A DNA stretch of 64,000 nt from Halorubrum sp. PV6. GTDB taxonomy: Archaea; Halobacteriota; Halobacteria; Halobacteriales; Haloferacaceae. Position 1 is the stretch's first letter. The number at the start of each line of letters is the position of its first letter. The translations under genes were made by a program, and so were the position numbers. The DNA lies in contig NZ_CP030064.1 in the NCBI RefSeq assembly GCF_003990725.2, forward strand, positions 2,232,001-2,296,000. The letters are read 5' to 3'. Positions 1 through 8,402 of this stretch are shown one piece after another. The notes under the pieces were generated by a model. It was given only the letters and a program-made list of their open reading frames with translations, ran no database searches and had not been told where the DNA came from.

Positions 1-383
1 GGCCGGAAGTTCTCGATGAGCGCGTCCGCGTCGGCGACCAGATCCTCGAAGACGACCTTCCCCTCCTCGGTGGAGATGTCGAGCGTCACCGACTGCTTGT
101 TGCGCCCGAGGTACTTCCACCAGAGCCCGACGCCCTCCTTCTGCGGCCCGAAGTGGCGCAGGTGGTCGCCGGTCGCCGGGTGTTCGACCTTGATCACGTC
201 CGCGCCGAAGTCCGCGAGCAGGCGCCCCACCGTTCCGATCGAGATCATCGAGCCGGCCTCGACCACGGTGAGACCGTCGAGCGGGCCGGCGGAGGTGTCG
301 GAATCGTCGTCGCTCGTAGCGTCGGCGCGTTCACCGTCTGCGTCGTCGTCTGCGCCGCCGTCCGTGGCCGCGTCGCGACTCAT
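1..383 (-). CDS. Family III CoA-transferase (CaiB/BaiF), N-terminal part, truncated by the window edge
   Basis: Only the first 127 residues are present; the gene continues beyond the left edge. After an acidic, low-complexity leader of about 30 residues the protein shows the CaiB/BaiF start: GLTVVEAGSMIS, then ADFGADVIKVEHP and a GPQK stretch. The family moves CoA between acyl-CoA donors and carboxylic acids through an aspartyl-CoA intermediate; the catalytic Asp would lie outside the window. It is the last gene of a leftward cluster of amide-hydrolysing and oxidising enzymes, so it may activate the resulting acid as a CoA thioester (inference). The start is the ATG that precedes SRDAATDG. 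Confidence 0.85.
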   Translation of the reverse strand, partial: MSRDAATDGGADDDADGERADATSDDDSDTSAGPLDGLTVVEAGSMISIGTVGRLLADFGADVIKVEHPATGDHLRHFGPQKEGVGLWWKYLGRNKQSVTLDISTEEGKVVFEDLVADADALIENFR

Positions 384-496
384 CGGCGCCTCGTGAGTGT
401 CTCGGCGGCGCCGTGTGCGGCGCGCGCCGGTCGATTCGTCGTCGGTCGAATGCTGTGTCGTGTCATGTGCGTGTGTCCGTGTTCGTTGGGTGGTGG

Positions 497-532
497 ATCG
501 CCCGCGCCCGGTCCCGGCCTGAGCCGGGCGAT
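497..532 (-). terminator. Inverted repeat after the hydantoinase gene
   Basis: Perfect 8-bp arms ATCGCCCG and CGGGCGAT are separated by 20 bases that are themselves GC-rich. The element lies just past the stop codon of the hydantoinase gene and before the CoA-transferase gene. It could end or attenuate transcription, although no T-run follows, so the role is uncertain. Confidence 0.35.
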
Positions 533-559
533 CGGGCGACGGCGATCGGTCCGGGACGG

Positions 560-1954
560 TCAGATCGGGCGGTCGATGTGGGTCCCGTGGCCGCGTTCGC
601 CGACCACCTCGCCGTTCTCGTAGGCGACCTGGCCGCGGACGACCGTGTGCGTCGGCCAGCCGGTCACGTCGCGTCCCTCGTACGGGGAGTAGTCCGCGCC
701 GCCCTGGAGCAGCTCGGGGGTCACCGTCTTCGTCTCGTCGAGGTCGACGACCGCGAGGTCTGCGTCACTTCCGACCTGAATCGACCCCTTCTTCGGATAT
801 ATATTGAACGCTTTCGCGGTGTTCGTCGATGTCACCTCGACCGCGCGCTCCAGCGAGATACGCCCCTCGTGGACGCCCTCGGAGAGCATGAGCGGGAGCA
901 GCGTCGCCGACGAGGGGAAGCCGGGGAGGCTGTCGGGCACGTCCTCGCCGACCTTGTCGTCGCGCAGGTTCGCGCAGTGGTCGGTGCCGATACAGGAGAT
1001 GGTCCCGTCCGCGACCCGGCTCCATAAGGTCTCCTGGTCCGCCTTCGACCGGACCGGCGGGTTGACGTTGTGGCGCTCGTCACACTCCTCGGTCGTGAGA
1101 CAGAGGTAGTGCGTACACGTCTCGCCGGTGATCTCCCAGCCCGCGTCGTGGAGCATCGCCAGTTCGTCGGCGGTCCGTCCCGCCGAGACGTGGACCGCGT
1201 AGAAGCTGTCGTCGTAGTCGTGTTGGCGGGCCAGCGACCCGCTCGCGGTCATGCTCTGTGCCTCCGCGTAGTCCGGGAACTGGTCGACCAACACGTCGTA
1301 GCCGCGGTACTCCTGGTCGTCGTCGACCGCGGAGTCGAGGTACGGGTTGTCGCCGAGCGCGCTCGTGATCTCCATGTTCTCGGAGTGGTGGCCGAGCGTC
1401 GTAGGGGCGTCCTGGGCGGCGAGTTCCTGGATGAACGCGTCCGCCCAGTCGTCGTGCATCTTCGAGTCGGTGCCGAACTTCTCCGGGGCGACGTCCTTGT
1501 AGTTTTTATACCATTTAAATGACGTAATACCGAGCTCATCGACGATGTACGGGATCTCGTCGATGTGTTCGAACGAGAGCAGTCCCAACGAGAAGAAGTA
1601 GTCGTGGTAGTAGTTCGGCTCCGCCTCGGCGAAGTAGCCGTCCATGATCTCCTCGTAGGAGCCGCCCCGCCGGAAGTAGTTCCCGATGGTCGTGACGCCG
1701 CCGACCAGATCGGAACGCGACTCCGACTCGGCGTCGGCGTCGAGGCCGCGATAGATCCCGTGGTGGGTGTGCGGGTCGATGGCGCCGGGGAGGACGTGGT
1801 TGCCCGCGGCGTCTATCACCCGGTCGCCGGAGAGGGTCCCCGGACTCGCGATCGCCGAGATCGTGTCCCCGTCGGCGGCCACGTCCGCCTCGAAGACGCC
1901 GAGTTCGGGCGTGACGACGGTGCCGTTCGCGATGACGAGGTCGTGGTCCGTCAT
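560..1954 (-). CDS. Hydantoinase / dihydropyrimidinase-type cyclic amidohydrolase
   Basis: A 464-residue metal-dependent amidohydrolase, close to the usual length for D-hydantoinases, dihydropyrimidinases and allantoinases, which open cyclic amides or ureides. The binuclear-metal pattern is visible: DPHTHH near residue 60, a lysine-rich FKWYKNYK segment that would carry the carboxylated Lys, GHHSEN, the YAVHVS histidine and the GTDHCAN aspartate. The start is the ATG that overlaps the stop of the upstream cysteine hydrolase by 4 bp (ATGA), which argues for translational coupling. A longer reading frame upstream lacks family similarity. The substrate cannot be read from sequence; the coupled carbamoylsarcosine-amidase-like enzyme suggests a ring-opened carbamoyl product (inference). 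Confidence 0.9.
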   Translation of the reverse strand: MTDHDLVIANGTVVTPELGVFEADVAADGDTISAIASPGTLSGDRVIDAAGNHVLPGAIDPHTHHGIYRGLDADAESESRSDLVGGVTTIGNYFRRGGSYEEIMDGYFAEAEPNYYHDYFFSLGLLSFEHIDEIPYIVDELGITSFKWYKNYKDVAPEKFGTDSKMHDDWADAFIQELAAQDAPTTLGHHSENMEITSALGDNPYLDSAVDDDQEYRGYDVLVDQFPDYAEAQSMTASGSLARQHDYDDSFYAVHVSAGRTADELAMLHDAGWEITGETCTHYLCLTTEECDERHNVNPPVRSKADQETLWSRVADGTISCIGTDHCANLRDDKVGEDVPDSLPGFPSSATLLPLMLSEGVHEGRISLERAVEVTSTNTAKAFNIYPKKGSIQVGSDADLAVVDLDETKTVTPELLQGGADYSPYEGRDVTGWPTHTVVRGQVAYENGEVVGERGHGTHIDRPI

Positions 1955-2616
1955 GCCTCGATCCCCTCCACCCACGACTCCACCTCGTCGCGTTCGAGCA
2001 CCTCCGCGTACTTCATCCACAGGTCCATCAGGGCGATCTTGTGGCTCGCCTCGATCCGGTCGAAGAGACACTCCTGTGGCAAGACGACGTTGAACCCGTT
2101 CTGTTGGGCGTCGATCGCGGTCGCGCGGACGCACCCGCTCGTGGAGTTGCCGACGATGATCACGGAGTCGTGCCCGCCCCGGACCAGCCGCGAGAGGAGG
2201 TCGGTCCCGTAGAAGGCGGAGGCGTACGACTTGTTTATCACCGTCTCACCGTCTTCGGGCGCGACGGCCTCGACGATGTCGAGGTCCTCGTGTTGGGGGT
2301 CGTCGTAGCTCGACGGGACGACTCGCGTGTACGTGACGGGAACGTCTCGCTCGCGAGCGAACGTCAGGAACGGCTCGATGTGGTCGATCGCGTTCCACGC
2401 GATTTCGCCCATCGCGGTGCGATACTCCTCGACGGCGTCGAGGATCGGCTCGTCGGCGCCGACGACGAGTCGCTGCATGTCGATGACCAGGACCATCGGA
2501 TTCGTGCCCATCCCGCGGGACTCCCACGAGGACGCGCCTTCCTGGTCGTATCCGGCCGCGGAGATGACCTGCTTGTCGCGCTCGGTGAGCAGGTCCTCCC
2601 AGATGCGTTTAGTCAT
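1951..2616 (-). CDS. Isochorismatase-family cysteine hydrolase, N-carbamoylsarcosine amidase-like
   Basis: A 221-residue cysteine hydrolase. The catalytic triad of the family is visible: Asp46 in VLVIDMQ, a Lys in VINKSYASAF and the nucleophile Cys in NSTSGCVRATA. The leader ERDKQVISAAGY is typical of the carbamoylsarcosine amidohydrolase branch, which releases ammonia and CO2 from carbamoyl groups; RutB belongs to the same fold. The start at MTKRIWEDLL is preferred because a TATA-like AATTATG lies about 30 bp upstream, while an earlier ATG would overlap that box. It overlaps the hydantoinase by 4 bp, so the two probably act in sequence. Confidence 0.88.
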   Translation of the reverse strand: MTKRIWEDLLTERDKQVISAAGYDQEGASSWESRGMGTNPMVLVIDMQRLVVGADEPILDAVEEYRTAMGEIAWNAIDHIEPFLTFARERDVPVTYTRVVPSSYDDPQHEDLDIVEAVAPEDGETVINKSYASAFYGTDLLSRLVRGGHDSVIIVGNSTSGCVRATAIDAQQNGFNVVLPQECLFDRIEASHKIALMDLWMKYAEVLERDEVESWVEGIEA

Positions 2617-2644
2617 GTGAACGAGTGGCAGTATGTCGAGCAGT

Positions 2645-2655
2645 CGCATAATTCT
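2645..2655 (-). promoter_or_regulatory. TATA-like box for the cysteine hydrolase-hydantoinase pair
   Basis: Read on the minus strand, AGAATTATGCG sits about 30 bp before the chosen start codon in an otherwise GC-rich 84-bp gap. This would give a leaderless or near-leaderless mRNA, the common haloarchaeal arrangement. Confidence 0.4.
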
Positions 2656-2700
2656 GTGGGTGGGGAGAAACTGGACCGCCGCCGGACCGCGGGCCGGCGA

Positions 2701-3717
2701 CTACCGCGAGGGCGCGAACGCCGCCAGCGTCCGTTCGACCCACTCCCTGTCGCTTCCGGCGGGCGCGCGGACGATGGGGAGGTCGACGCCGATCTCGCGG
2801 AGGTGGGCCAACTGCGCGCGCGCCTCCGCCGGCGTCCCGACGACCGCGAGGTGGTCGAGGAGCCCGTCGGCGACCGCGTCGGCGCCGGCTTCGAGCGAGG
2901 GGGCCGCACGGACCGCCTCGACGACCTCCTCGTACCCCGCCTGTTCGGCGGCGCGATCGTAGTACCCCGGAATGTCGCGCAGGTAGTAGGCGACGTGTTC
3001 GGCCGCGGCCCGCCGTGCGCGCTCGGGGTCCTCGTCGACCGCGGTCAGCACGTACATCGCCACGTCGATGGCGTCCACGTCTCTGTCCGCGCGGGCCGCG
3101 CCGTCGGCGAGCCACGTCAGCGCCTCCTCGAACTGCGAGTCCGGGTAGAGATTCGGCACCCAGCCGTCGGCGAACTGGCCGGTGAGTCGGACGTTGGCCG
3201 GCCCCAGCGCGCCGTTATAAATGGGGATCGACGCGCGTTCCGGCTCGAACGCCTCCCAGAACGCGGTCCGAGACGGCGAGAAGAACTTCCCGTCGAACCC
3301 CTCCGGGTCGCCGCGCAGATACCGGCGCACCAGTTCGATGTACTCGTCCATCCGGGGCAGCGGGCGGTCGAAGTCGGCGCCGTGGAACCCCTCGACGACG
3401 CCCGGATGTGCCACGCCGAGCCCGAGGATCGCCCGCCCGCCGGAGTGCGCGTCGAGGGTCGCCGCCGCCTGCGCGATGGCGGCCGGGGTCCGCGAGAACA
3501 CGTTGACGATGCCGGTCGCGAGGCCGATCCGGTCGGTGTGGACCGCCCAGCGTTCGAGTTTGCCGAACGCCGACTTCCCCTGTCCCTCCGCGGCCCACGC
3601 GCTCTCGTAGCCGAGTTCCTCCGCGCGAGCGACGAGGGCTGGCTCGTCGCGAAGCGCGAAGAGGACGCCGATGCGCTCGGAGTGGGTCGCGTCGGCTTCG
3701 TCGGTTCCGTCGCTCAC
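2701..3717 (-). CDS. LLM class (luciferase-like, F420/flavin-dependent) oxidoreductase
   Basis: A 338-residue TIM-barrel protein of the luciferase-like superfamily. Seen in order: RIGVLFAL, AEELGYESAWAAEGQ, a DRIGLATGIVNVFSRTPA strand-helix, GGRAILGLGVAHP near residue 100, and a C-terminal GTPAEARAQLAHLREIGVD motif shared by F420-dependent members. Haloarchaea make F420, so a hydride transfer using F420 is the default expectation; a flavin monooxygenase role like RutA cannot be excluded. It overlaps the upstream NTF2-like gene by 4 bp, and an isochorismatase-like hydrolase follows, a pairing that recalls the Rut pathway. Confidence 0.85.
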   Translation of the reverse strand: MSDGTDEADATHSERIGVLFALRDEPALVARAEELGYESAWAAEGQGKSAFGKLERWAVHTDRIGLATGIVNVFSRTPAAIAQAAATLDAHSGGRAILGLGVAHPGVVEGFHGADFDRPLPRMDEYIELVRRYLRGDPEGFDGKFFSPSRTAFWEAFEPERASIPIYNGALGPANVRLTGQFADGWVPNLYPDSQFEEALTWLADGAARADRDVDAIDVAMYVLTAVDEDPERARRAAAEHVAYYLRDIPGYYDRAAEQAGYEEVVEAVRAAPSLEAGADAVADGLLDHLAVVGTPAEARAQLAHLREIGVDLPIVRAPAGSDREWVERTLAAFAPSR

Positions 3718-4091
3718 GGCTCGACCACCCCCTCGACCGCGAGGTCGTTGTACACGTCGAGCCGGTCGATGGTGCCCTCGCTAACCTCGTACACGTCGAC
3801 GTACCGAACGTCCTCGAAGGGCTCGCCGTCGTTGTCGACGCCGTGGAGCGTCCCCTGGCTGACGACGCGGCCCCCGGCGACGGTCCAGCGACCGAACGCC
3901 TTGCCGGCGCGCTCGTATCGCGGTTCGAGGAAGGCGAGGAACGAGGCCGCTGCCTCGGGCCCCGAAAACCGTGCGCCGGGGACCGTGATCACGGCGTCGG
4001 CGGCGAACAGCTCGCCGACGGACTCGCGTTCGTCCGGGTCGCCCATCCGCTCGAAGAACTCCTCGACCGTCTCGCGTGGCGTTCGGGCCAT
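3714..4091 (-). CDS. NTF2/SnoaL-like small protein
   Basis: A 125-residue cone-shaped-fold protein: TPRETVEEFFERMGDPDERESV, then ITVPGARFSGPEAAASFLAF and alternating strands ending in YDLAVEGVV-like sequence. Members of this fold act as small isomerases, hydrolases or cyclases, or as accessory subunits. The start at MARTP is chosen because a strong TATA box lies 23-31 bp upstream; a longer frame would run through that box. It is first in the leftward operon and translationally coupled to the LLM oxidoreductase, so it probably handles a substrate or product of that enzyme (inference). Confidence 0.75.
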   Translation of the reverse strand: MARTPRETVEEFFERMGDPDERESVGELFAADAVITVPGARFSGPEAAASFLAFLEPRYERAGKAFGRWTVAGGRVVSQGTLHGVDNDGEPFEDVRYVDVYEVSEGTIDRLDVYNDLAVEGVVEP

Positions 4092-4113
4092 GGTCCTTGT
4101 ACACACCCAAAGA

Positions 4114-4122
4114 GATATAAAT
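4114..4122 (-). promoter_or_regulatory. TATA box of the leftward catabolic operon
   Basis: ATTTATATC on the minus strand lies 23-31 bp before the NTF2-like start codon. This is the optimal spacing for a leaderless haloarchaeal transcript. Confidence 0.65.
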
Positions 4123-4232
4123 GGAACCATCATGAACTTAAATGCCGGTCAGCGGTCGTCCAAACCAGTCGCCAGCGGCGCGGACTCGGGGAAACACGGT
4201 AGGCACACGAACGGCGACACCCCGCCGACCGG

Positions 4233-4240
4233 TAGATTTA
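4233..4240 (+). promoter_or_regulatory. TATA-like box of the rightward FAD oxidoreductase gene
   Basis: TAGATTTA lies about 27 bp before the ATG of the FAD protein. It forms a divergent promoter pair with the leftward operon inside a 175-bp gap, where a shared regulator could act. Confidence 0.5.
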
Positions 4241-4266
4241 CGCGACGTGGTTCCGAGTGTCACGGT

Positions 4267-5721
4267 ATGGAGTCGCCCGATTTGGAGCCGCAGCAGCGGA
4301 CGTTAGACGACGCGAGCGCGGAGGTCGTCTCGACCGACGAGGTCGAGTTCGACGTCGAGACCGACGTGTTGGTCGCGGGGGCCGGCGGGTGTGGGCTCAC
4401 GGCGACGCTCGCGGCCTGCGAAGCCGAGGACCTGACGGTCACGCTCTTAGAGAAGAGCGCCGAGGTCGGCGGCAACGCCGCGCTGTCGACGGGGATGATC
4501 CCCGCGGCCGGCACCCGCTTCCAGCGCGAGGCGGGGATCGACGAGGAGCCGGCGGACATGGCCCGAGACATCTTGGAGAAGAACGGCCACGAGGCCGACG
4601 CGGAGCTGGTCGAACACCTCTGTGAGAGCAGCGTCGATCTGGTCCACTGGCTCGTGGACGACTGGGACATCTCGTTGCACCTCGTTGACGACTTTAAATA
4701 CCCGAAACACTCCGAGTACCGGATGCACGCGCCGCCGGGACGCAACGGCGAGAACCTCGTCGCCGAGATGCGCGACCGGATCGAAGCGCGAGCGAACGCG
4801 GAACTGCTGACGAACACGCCAGTGACCAAACTGGTCGCGAAGGACGGCGCCGTCGAGGGCGTCGTCGCCGGGTCGGTCCGCGAGGAGGCGATCCGGGCGG
4901 ACAGGGTGATACTCGCCACCGACGGCTTCGCGGGGAACCGGGAGATGGTCCGCGCGCACTGCGAGGACGACATCGCCGACGCGCTCTACTACGGCTCCGA
5001 CGGCAACACCGGGGACGGGATCCGCTGGGGCGCCGAACTCGGCGGCGCCCTCGCGTCGATGGACGCCTTCCAGGGGCACGCGACCGTCGTCAGCGGGACG
5101 GGCGCGCTGTCGACATACGCCGTCGTGATGAACGGCGGCGTCCTCGTCAACGCCGACGGCGAGCGCTTCGGGAACGAGTCGAAGGGGTACTCGCAGTTCG
5201 CGGTCGACGTGGTCCGTCAGGAGGGCGGCGTCGCCTACGAGATATTCGACGAGCGCATCTTCGAGCGCCTGCAGGGCGAGTTCGACGACTTCGACCGCGC
5301 CGTCGACCTCGGCTCGTACACGAGCGCCGACACCGTCGAGGAACTCGCCGCCGAACTCGGCTGCGACCCGGAGGCGACCCGCGAGGCAATCGAGTCGTAC
5401 AACGCGGCCGTCGAGGCGGGCGAGCCGGACGAGGTCGGCCGCGAGGACGGCCGGAACGTCCTCTCGGCCCCCTTTTACGGGACCGAGGTGACCGGGTCGC
5501 TGTTCCACACGCAGGGAGGGCTCGTCGTCGACGAGCACGCGCGAGTGCTCCGCGAGGACGGCTCGACCGTCGACGGCCTCTACGCCGGCGGCGGCACCGC
5601 GACGGGCATCAGCGGCCACGGGGCCGCCGGCTACCTCTCCGGGAACGGGCTCACGACGGCGATGGGCTTCGGACGGCTGGCCGGCGTACACGCCGCCCGG
5701 TCGCTCAGCGAGCAATCGTGA
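4267..5721 (+). CDS. FAD-dependent oxidoreductase, fumarate reductase / ketosteroid dehydrogenase-like flavoprotein
   Basis: A 484-residue flavoprotein. The dinucleotide-binding motif VAGAGGCG starts near residue 37, followed by LLEKSAEVGGNAALSTGM, the RVILATDGF strand and a C-terminal GLYAGGGTATGISGHGAAGYLSGNGL segment that closes the FAD site. This is the FrdA/KstD/TcuA superfamily, which oxidises or reduces C=C bonds next to carboxyl or keto groups. No partner Fe-S or membrane subunit is adjacent, so it is probably a soluble dehydrogenase or reductase. It overlaps the next SDR gene by 4 bp. The ATG before ESPDLEPQ fits the upstream TATA box; the open frame extends much further upstream but only as a shadow. 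Confidence 0.88.
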   Translation: MESPDLEPQQRTLDDASAEVVSTDEVEFDVETDVLVAGAGGCGLTATLAACEAEDLTVTLLEKSAEVGGNAALSTGMIPAAGTRFQREAGIDEEPADMARDILEKNGHEADAELVEHLCESSVDLVHWLVDDWDISLHLVDDFKYPKHSEYRMHAPPGRNGENLVAEMRDRIEARANAELLTNTPVTKLVAKDGAVEGVVAGSVREEAIRADRVILATDGFAGNREMVRAHCEDDIADALYYGSDGNTGDGIRWGAELGGALASMDAFQGHATVVSGTGALSTYAVVMNGGVLVNADGERFGNESKGYSQFAVDVVRQEGGVAYEIFDERIFERLQGEFDDFDRAVDLGSYTSADTVEELAAELGCDPEATREAIESYNAAVEAGEPDEVGREDGRNVLSAPFYGTEVTGSLFHTQGGLVVDEHARVLREDGSTVDGLYAGGGTATGISGHGAAGYLSGNGLTTAMGFGRLAGVHAARSLSEQS

Positions 5722-6485
5722 CGGCGAGCGAGACGACGCCGGAGCCGTCGTTCGCCGGCGACACCGTGCTCGTCACCGGCACGGCTCGGGGTATCGGCCG
5801 CGCCTGTGCGGTCCGCTTCGCCGAGCGCGGCGCGACGGTGGTCGGCGGCGACCGCCTCGACCAGTCGGAGACCGTCGCGGCCTGTACGGACCACGCGGGG
5901 GAGTTCGAGCCGGTGGACGCCGACGTGACCGACCCCGCGGCGGTCGCGGCGCTGGTCGAGCGCGCGGCCGACACCGGGCGCATCGACGTGGTCGTCAACG
6001 TGGCCGGGATCGTCGCCCGCGAGCCGATCGAGACCCACGACGGCGAGCCGTGGGAGCGCTCGATGGATGTCAACCTCACCGCGCCGTTCCGGATCGTCCG
6101 CGAGGCCGCGCCGCACCTGCGCGAGACCGGCGGCGCGATCGTCAACATCTCGTCGATCTACGGGCAGATCGGGGGGGCGGAGCGCGCTGGCTACGCCTCG
6201 ACGAAGGCCGGACTGGAGGGGTTGACGCGGGCGCTCGCCGCCGAACTGGGCGCGGACGGGGTCCGCGCCAACGCCGTCGCGCCGGGGTTCATCGAGACCC
6301 CGATGACCGCGCCGTACGCCGAAGACGACGCGGCGCGCGAGCGGTTCCGCGGGCTCGCGGCGCTCGACCGGCTCGGCGAGCCGACGGAGGTTGCGAGCGT
6401 CGTCACGTTCCTCGCGGGCGACGAGGCCTCGTTCGTCACGGGCGAGACGATTCTCGTCGACGGCGGGCGGGCCACGGTGGAGTGA
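5718..6485 (+). CDS. Short-chain dehydrogenase/reductase
   Basis: A 255-residue classical SDR. It has the cofactor motif TGTARGIGRAC near residue 20, NVAGIV, the catalytic Ser in NISSIYGQ and YASTKAG carrying the Tyr-x3-Lys pair, and ends with the usual FVTGETILVDGG. Such enzymes interconvert alcohols and ketones with NAD(P). It starts with GTG inside the stop of the FAD gene (GTGA overlap), so the two flavin and nicotinamide oxidoreductases form a coupled pair, likely successive steps in the same catabolic route. Confidence 0.92.
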   Translation: MTASETTPEPSFAGDTVLVTGTARGIGRACAVRFAERGATVVGGDRLDQSETVAACTDHAGEFEPVDADVTDPAAVAALVERAADTGRIDVVVNVAGIVAREPIETHDGEPWERSMDVNLTAPFRIVREAAPHLRETGGAIVNISSIYGQIGGAERAGYASTKAGLEGLTRALAAELGADGVRANAVAPGFIETPMTAPYAEDDAARERFRGLAALDRLGEPTEVASVVTFLAGDEASFVTGETILVDGGRATVE

Positions 6486-6541
6486 GCGGGGCGCGCCGGC
6501 CGCGTTCGGGCGCGTCGCTGCGGGACGGGAGCGTGTCAGTA

Positions 6542-6583
6542 CCAGTCAACCGTGTGTCACTGACTGGCGGGAAAACGTTTATT
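6542..6583 (+). promoter_or_regulatory. Inverted repeat and TATA box before the fused Liv ATPase gene
   Basis: A perfect inverted repeat CCAGTCA-N12-TGACTGG (6542-6567) ends 9 bp before a TATA-like GTTTATT (6577-6583), which is about 25 bp from the ATG. A repeat placed directly upstream of the BRE/TATA is a good position for an activator or repressor, for example the IclR protein encoded at the end of the cluster (inference). Confidence 0.5.
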
Positions 6584-6606
6584 CGCACGTGCGGTGACGT
6601 TCGGGT

Positions 6607-8262
6607 ATGACTCGCCCGATTTTAGCGACCGAGGGGTTAACCAAGCGATTCGGCTCCCTCGTCGCGAACGACGAGCTCTCCGTGACCGTCGAGGCGGACA
6701 CGATCCACGGCATCATGGGGCCGAACGGCTCCGGAAAGTCGACGTTTTTCAACACGGTCACGGGCTTTTACCGCCCCGACGGCGGCACCGTCAGGTTCGA
6801 CGGGGAGGACGTGACCGGCTGGAAGCCCGACGAGATCGCGCGGCGCGGGCTCGCACGGACCTTTCAGATCCCGTCGCCCTTCGAGGATCTCACCGTCAAG
6901 GAGAACATGCTCGCCGTGTTCACCGGAGGGCTCCGCTCCGGGGTTCGGGTCCCCGACGAGAAGCGCTCGCGCGCCGACGAACTGCTCGAACTCCTCGAGA
7001 TCGACCACGTCGCCGACCAGGAGGCCGGCGGGGTCTCCGGCGGTCAGGAGAAACTGCTCGAACTCGGACGCATCCTGATGCTCGAACCGGCCTGCGTGAT
7101 GCTCGACGAGCCCACCGCGGGCGTCAACCCCTCGCTGCGGAACCGCCTGCTCGACCACTTGGAGACGCTCAACGACCGCGGCACGACCTTTGTGATCATC
7201 GAACACGACATGCGGGTCATCGCGGACGTCTGTGACCGCGTGACCGTGTTCAACCAGGGACAGGTCCTCGTCGAGGGCGACTTCGAGTCGGTGACGAGCG
7301 ACGAGCGCGTCCGCGACGCGTACCTCGGGGGCGCGGCCGACCACGACGCGTCGCTGGAGACGCTCATCGGCGAGGAGGAGGGGGAGACGGGGAGCGCCGC
7401 CGTCGACGACGCGGCCGCGGACCCGACGCCGGCCGCCGGCGGCGGCGCGGTAGCCGCCGGGAGTGCGGGCGCGTCGTCCGAGGCTGCGGCGACGGGCGCC
7501 GCGGCGAGCGCCGCGTCCGCGCTCTCCGAGGTCGGGGCGGAGGCCGACGGGGAGTCGTGGCTCGTCGGCGAGAACCTCGTCAGCGGCTACGGGAACCACC
7601 GCGTCGTCGACGGAGTCTCGGTCGAGAGCCGGGACGGCGTCACCTGCGTCTTCGGGCCGAACGGGTCGGGGAAGTCGACGCTCTTGAAGACGCTCGCCGG
7701 GGTCGTCCCGGCGTGGGAGGGGACGGTCAAGCACCGCGGCACCGACCTGACCGGCAACAGGCCGGCCGAGAACGTCCACCGCGGGGTCACGATGCTCCCG
7801 CAGGACGGCGGCATCTTCGGCAACCTCACCGTCCGTGAGAACCTCCTTCTCGGCGGGTACACCGTCGACGACGGGACCGTCCGCGAAGAGCGGTTCGACG
7901 AGGTCCTGTCGGCGTTCCCGGAGCTGGAAGGCAAACTCGACGAGAAGGGGCGGTCGCTGTCGGGCGGCCAGCAGATGATGCTCAGCTACGGGCGCGCCAT
8001 GATGACCGGCGGGGAGGTGTACCTCCTCGACGAGCCGTCGAGCGGGCTGGCCCCCTCCCTCATCGACCAGGTGTTCGAGATGACCCGGCGGCTCGTCGAA
8101 AGCGGCGCACAGGTCGTGCTCATCGAACAGAACGTCCGCGAGGCGCTGCGGATCGCCGACTACGTCTACATCTTGGCGCAGGGGCAGCTCCAGTTCGAGG
8201 GGACGCCCGACGACCTGACCGACGAAGACGACCTCGTGGAGCTGTACCTCGGACTGGACTGA
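6607..8262 (+). CDS. Fused LivG-LivF type ABC transporter ATPase
   Basis: A 551-residue protein with two complete ABC ATPase domains. Domain 1 (about 1-245) has Walker A GPNGSGKST at 38, signature VSGGQ and VMLDEPTAGV, and the LivG-like ARTFQIPSPFEDLTVKENM. Domain 2 (about 315-551) has Walker A near 350, LSGGQQMM and LLDEPSSGLAP, and resembles LivF. An Ala/Gly/acidic linker of about 65 residues joins them. LivG and LivF are usually separate proteins of branched-chain amino acid or urea-type importers. The binding protein and both permeases follow, so this is the energising subunit of a complete importer. Confidence 0.92.
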   Translation: MTRPILATEGLTKRFGSLVANDELSVTVEADTIHGIMGPNGSGKSTFFNTVTGFYRPDGGTVRFDGEDVTGWKPDEIARRGLARTFQIPSPFEDLTVKENMLAVFTGGLRSGVRVPDEKRSRADELLELLEIDHVADQEAGGVSGGQEKLLELGRILMLEPACVMLDEPTAGVNPSLRNRLLDHLETLNDRGTTFVIIEHDMRVIADVCDRVTVFNQGQVLVEGDFESVTSDERVRDAYLGGAADHDASLETLIGEEEGETGSAAVDDAAADPTPAAGGGAVAAGSAGASSEAAATGAAASAASALSEVGAEADGESWLVGENLVSGYGNHRVVDGVSVESRDGVTCVFGPNGSGKSTLLKTLAGVVPAWEGTVKHRGTDLTGNRPAENVHRGVTMLPQDGGIFGNLTVRENLLLGGYTVDDGTVREERFDEVLSAFPELEGKLDEKGRSLSGGQQMMLSYGRAMMTGGEVYLLDEPSSGLAPSLIDQVFEMTRRLVESGAQVVLIEQNVREALRIADYVYILAQGQLQFEGTPDDLTDEDDLVELYLGLD

Positions 8263-8367
8263 CGCTCGCCGACTCGGTTCCCTACTCGTCGTCCGTGTCG
8301 CCGCCCGGCTCACCGGGTACGCTCGTCACCGCCGCGAGCCGCAGAACTAATCACAATCTTTCGTAAC

Positions 8368-8377
8368 AAACTATATG
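8368..8377 (+). promoter_or_regulatory. TATA-like box of the binding-protein gene
   Basis: AAACTATATG lies about 27 bp before the ATG, in a 140-bp gap after the ATPase gene. The binding protein therefore probably has its own transcript, usual for importers that need excess binding protein. Confidence 0.5.
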
Positions 8378-8402
8378 TGCACCCGTCTCACACAAGACGT
8401 AT

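Noticed and set aside
2041-4266. In-frame upstream extension of the FAD oxidoreductase
   Set aside because: The added sequence is antisense to three convincing genes, lacks family similarity, and the chosen ATG fits the TATA box.
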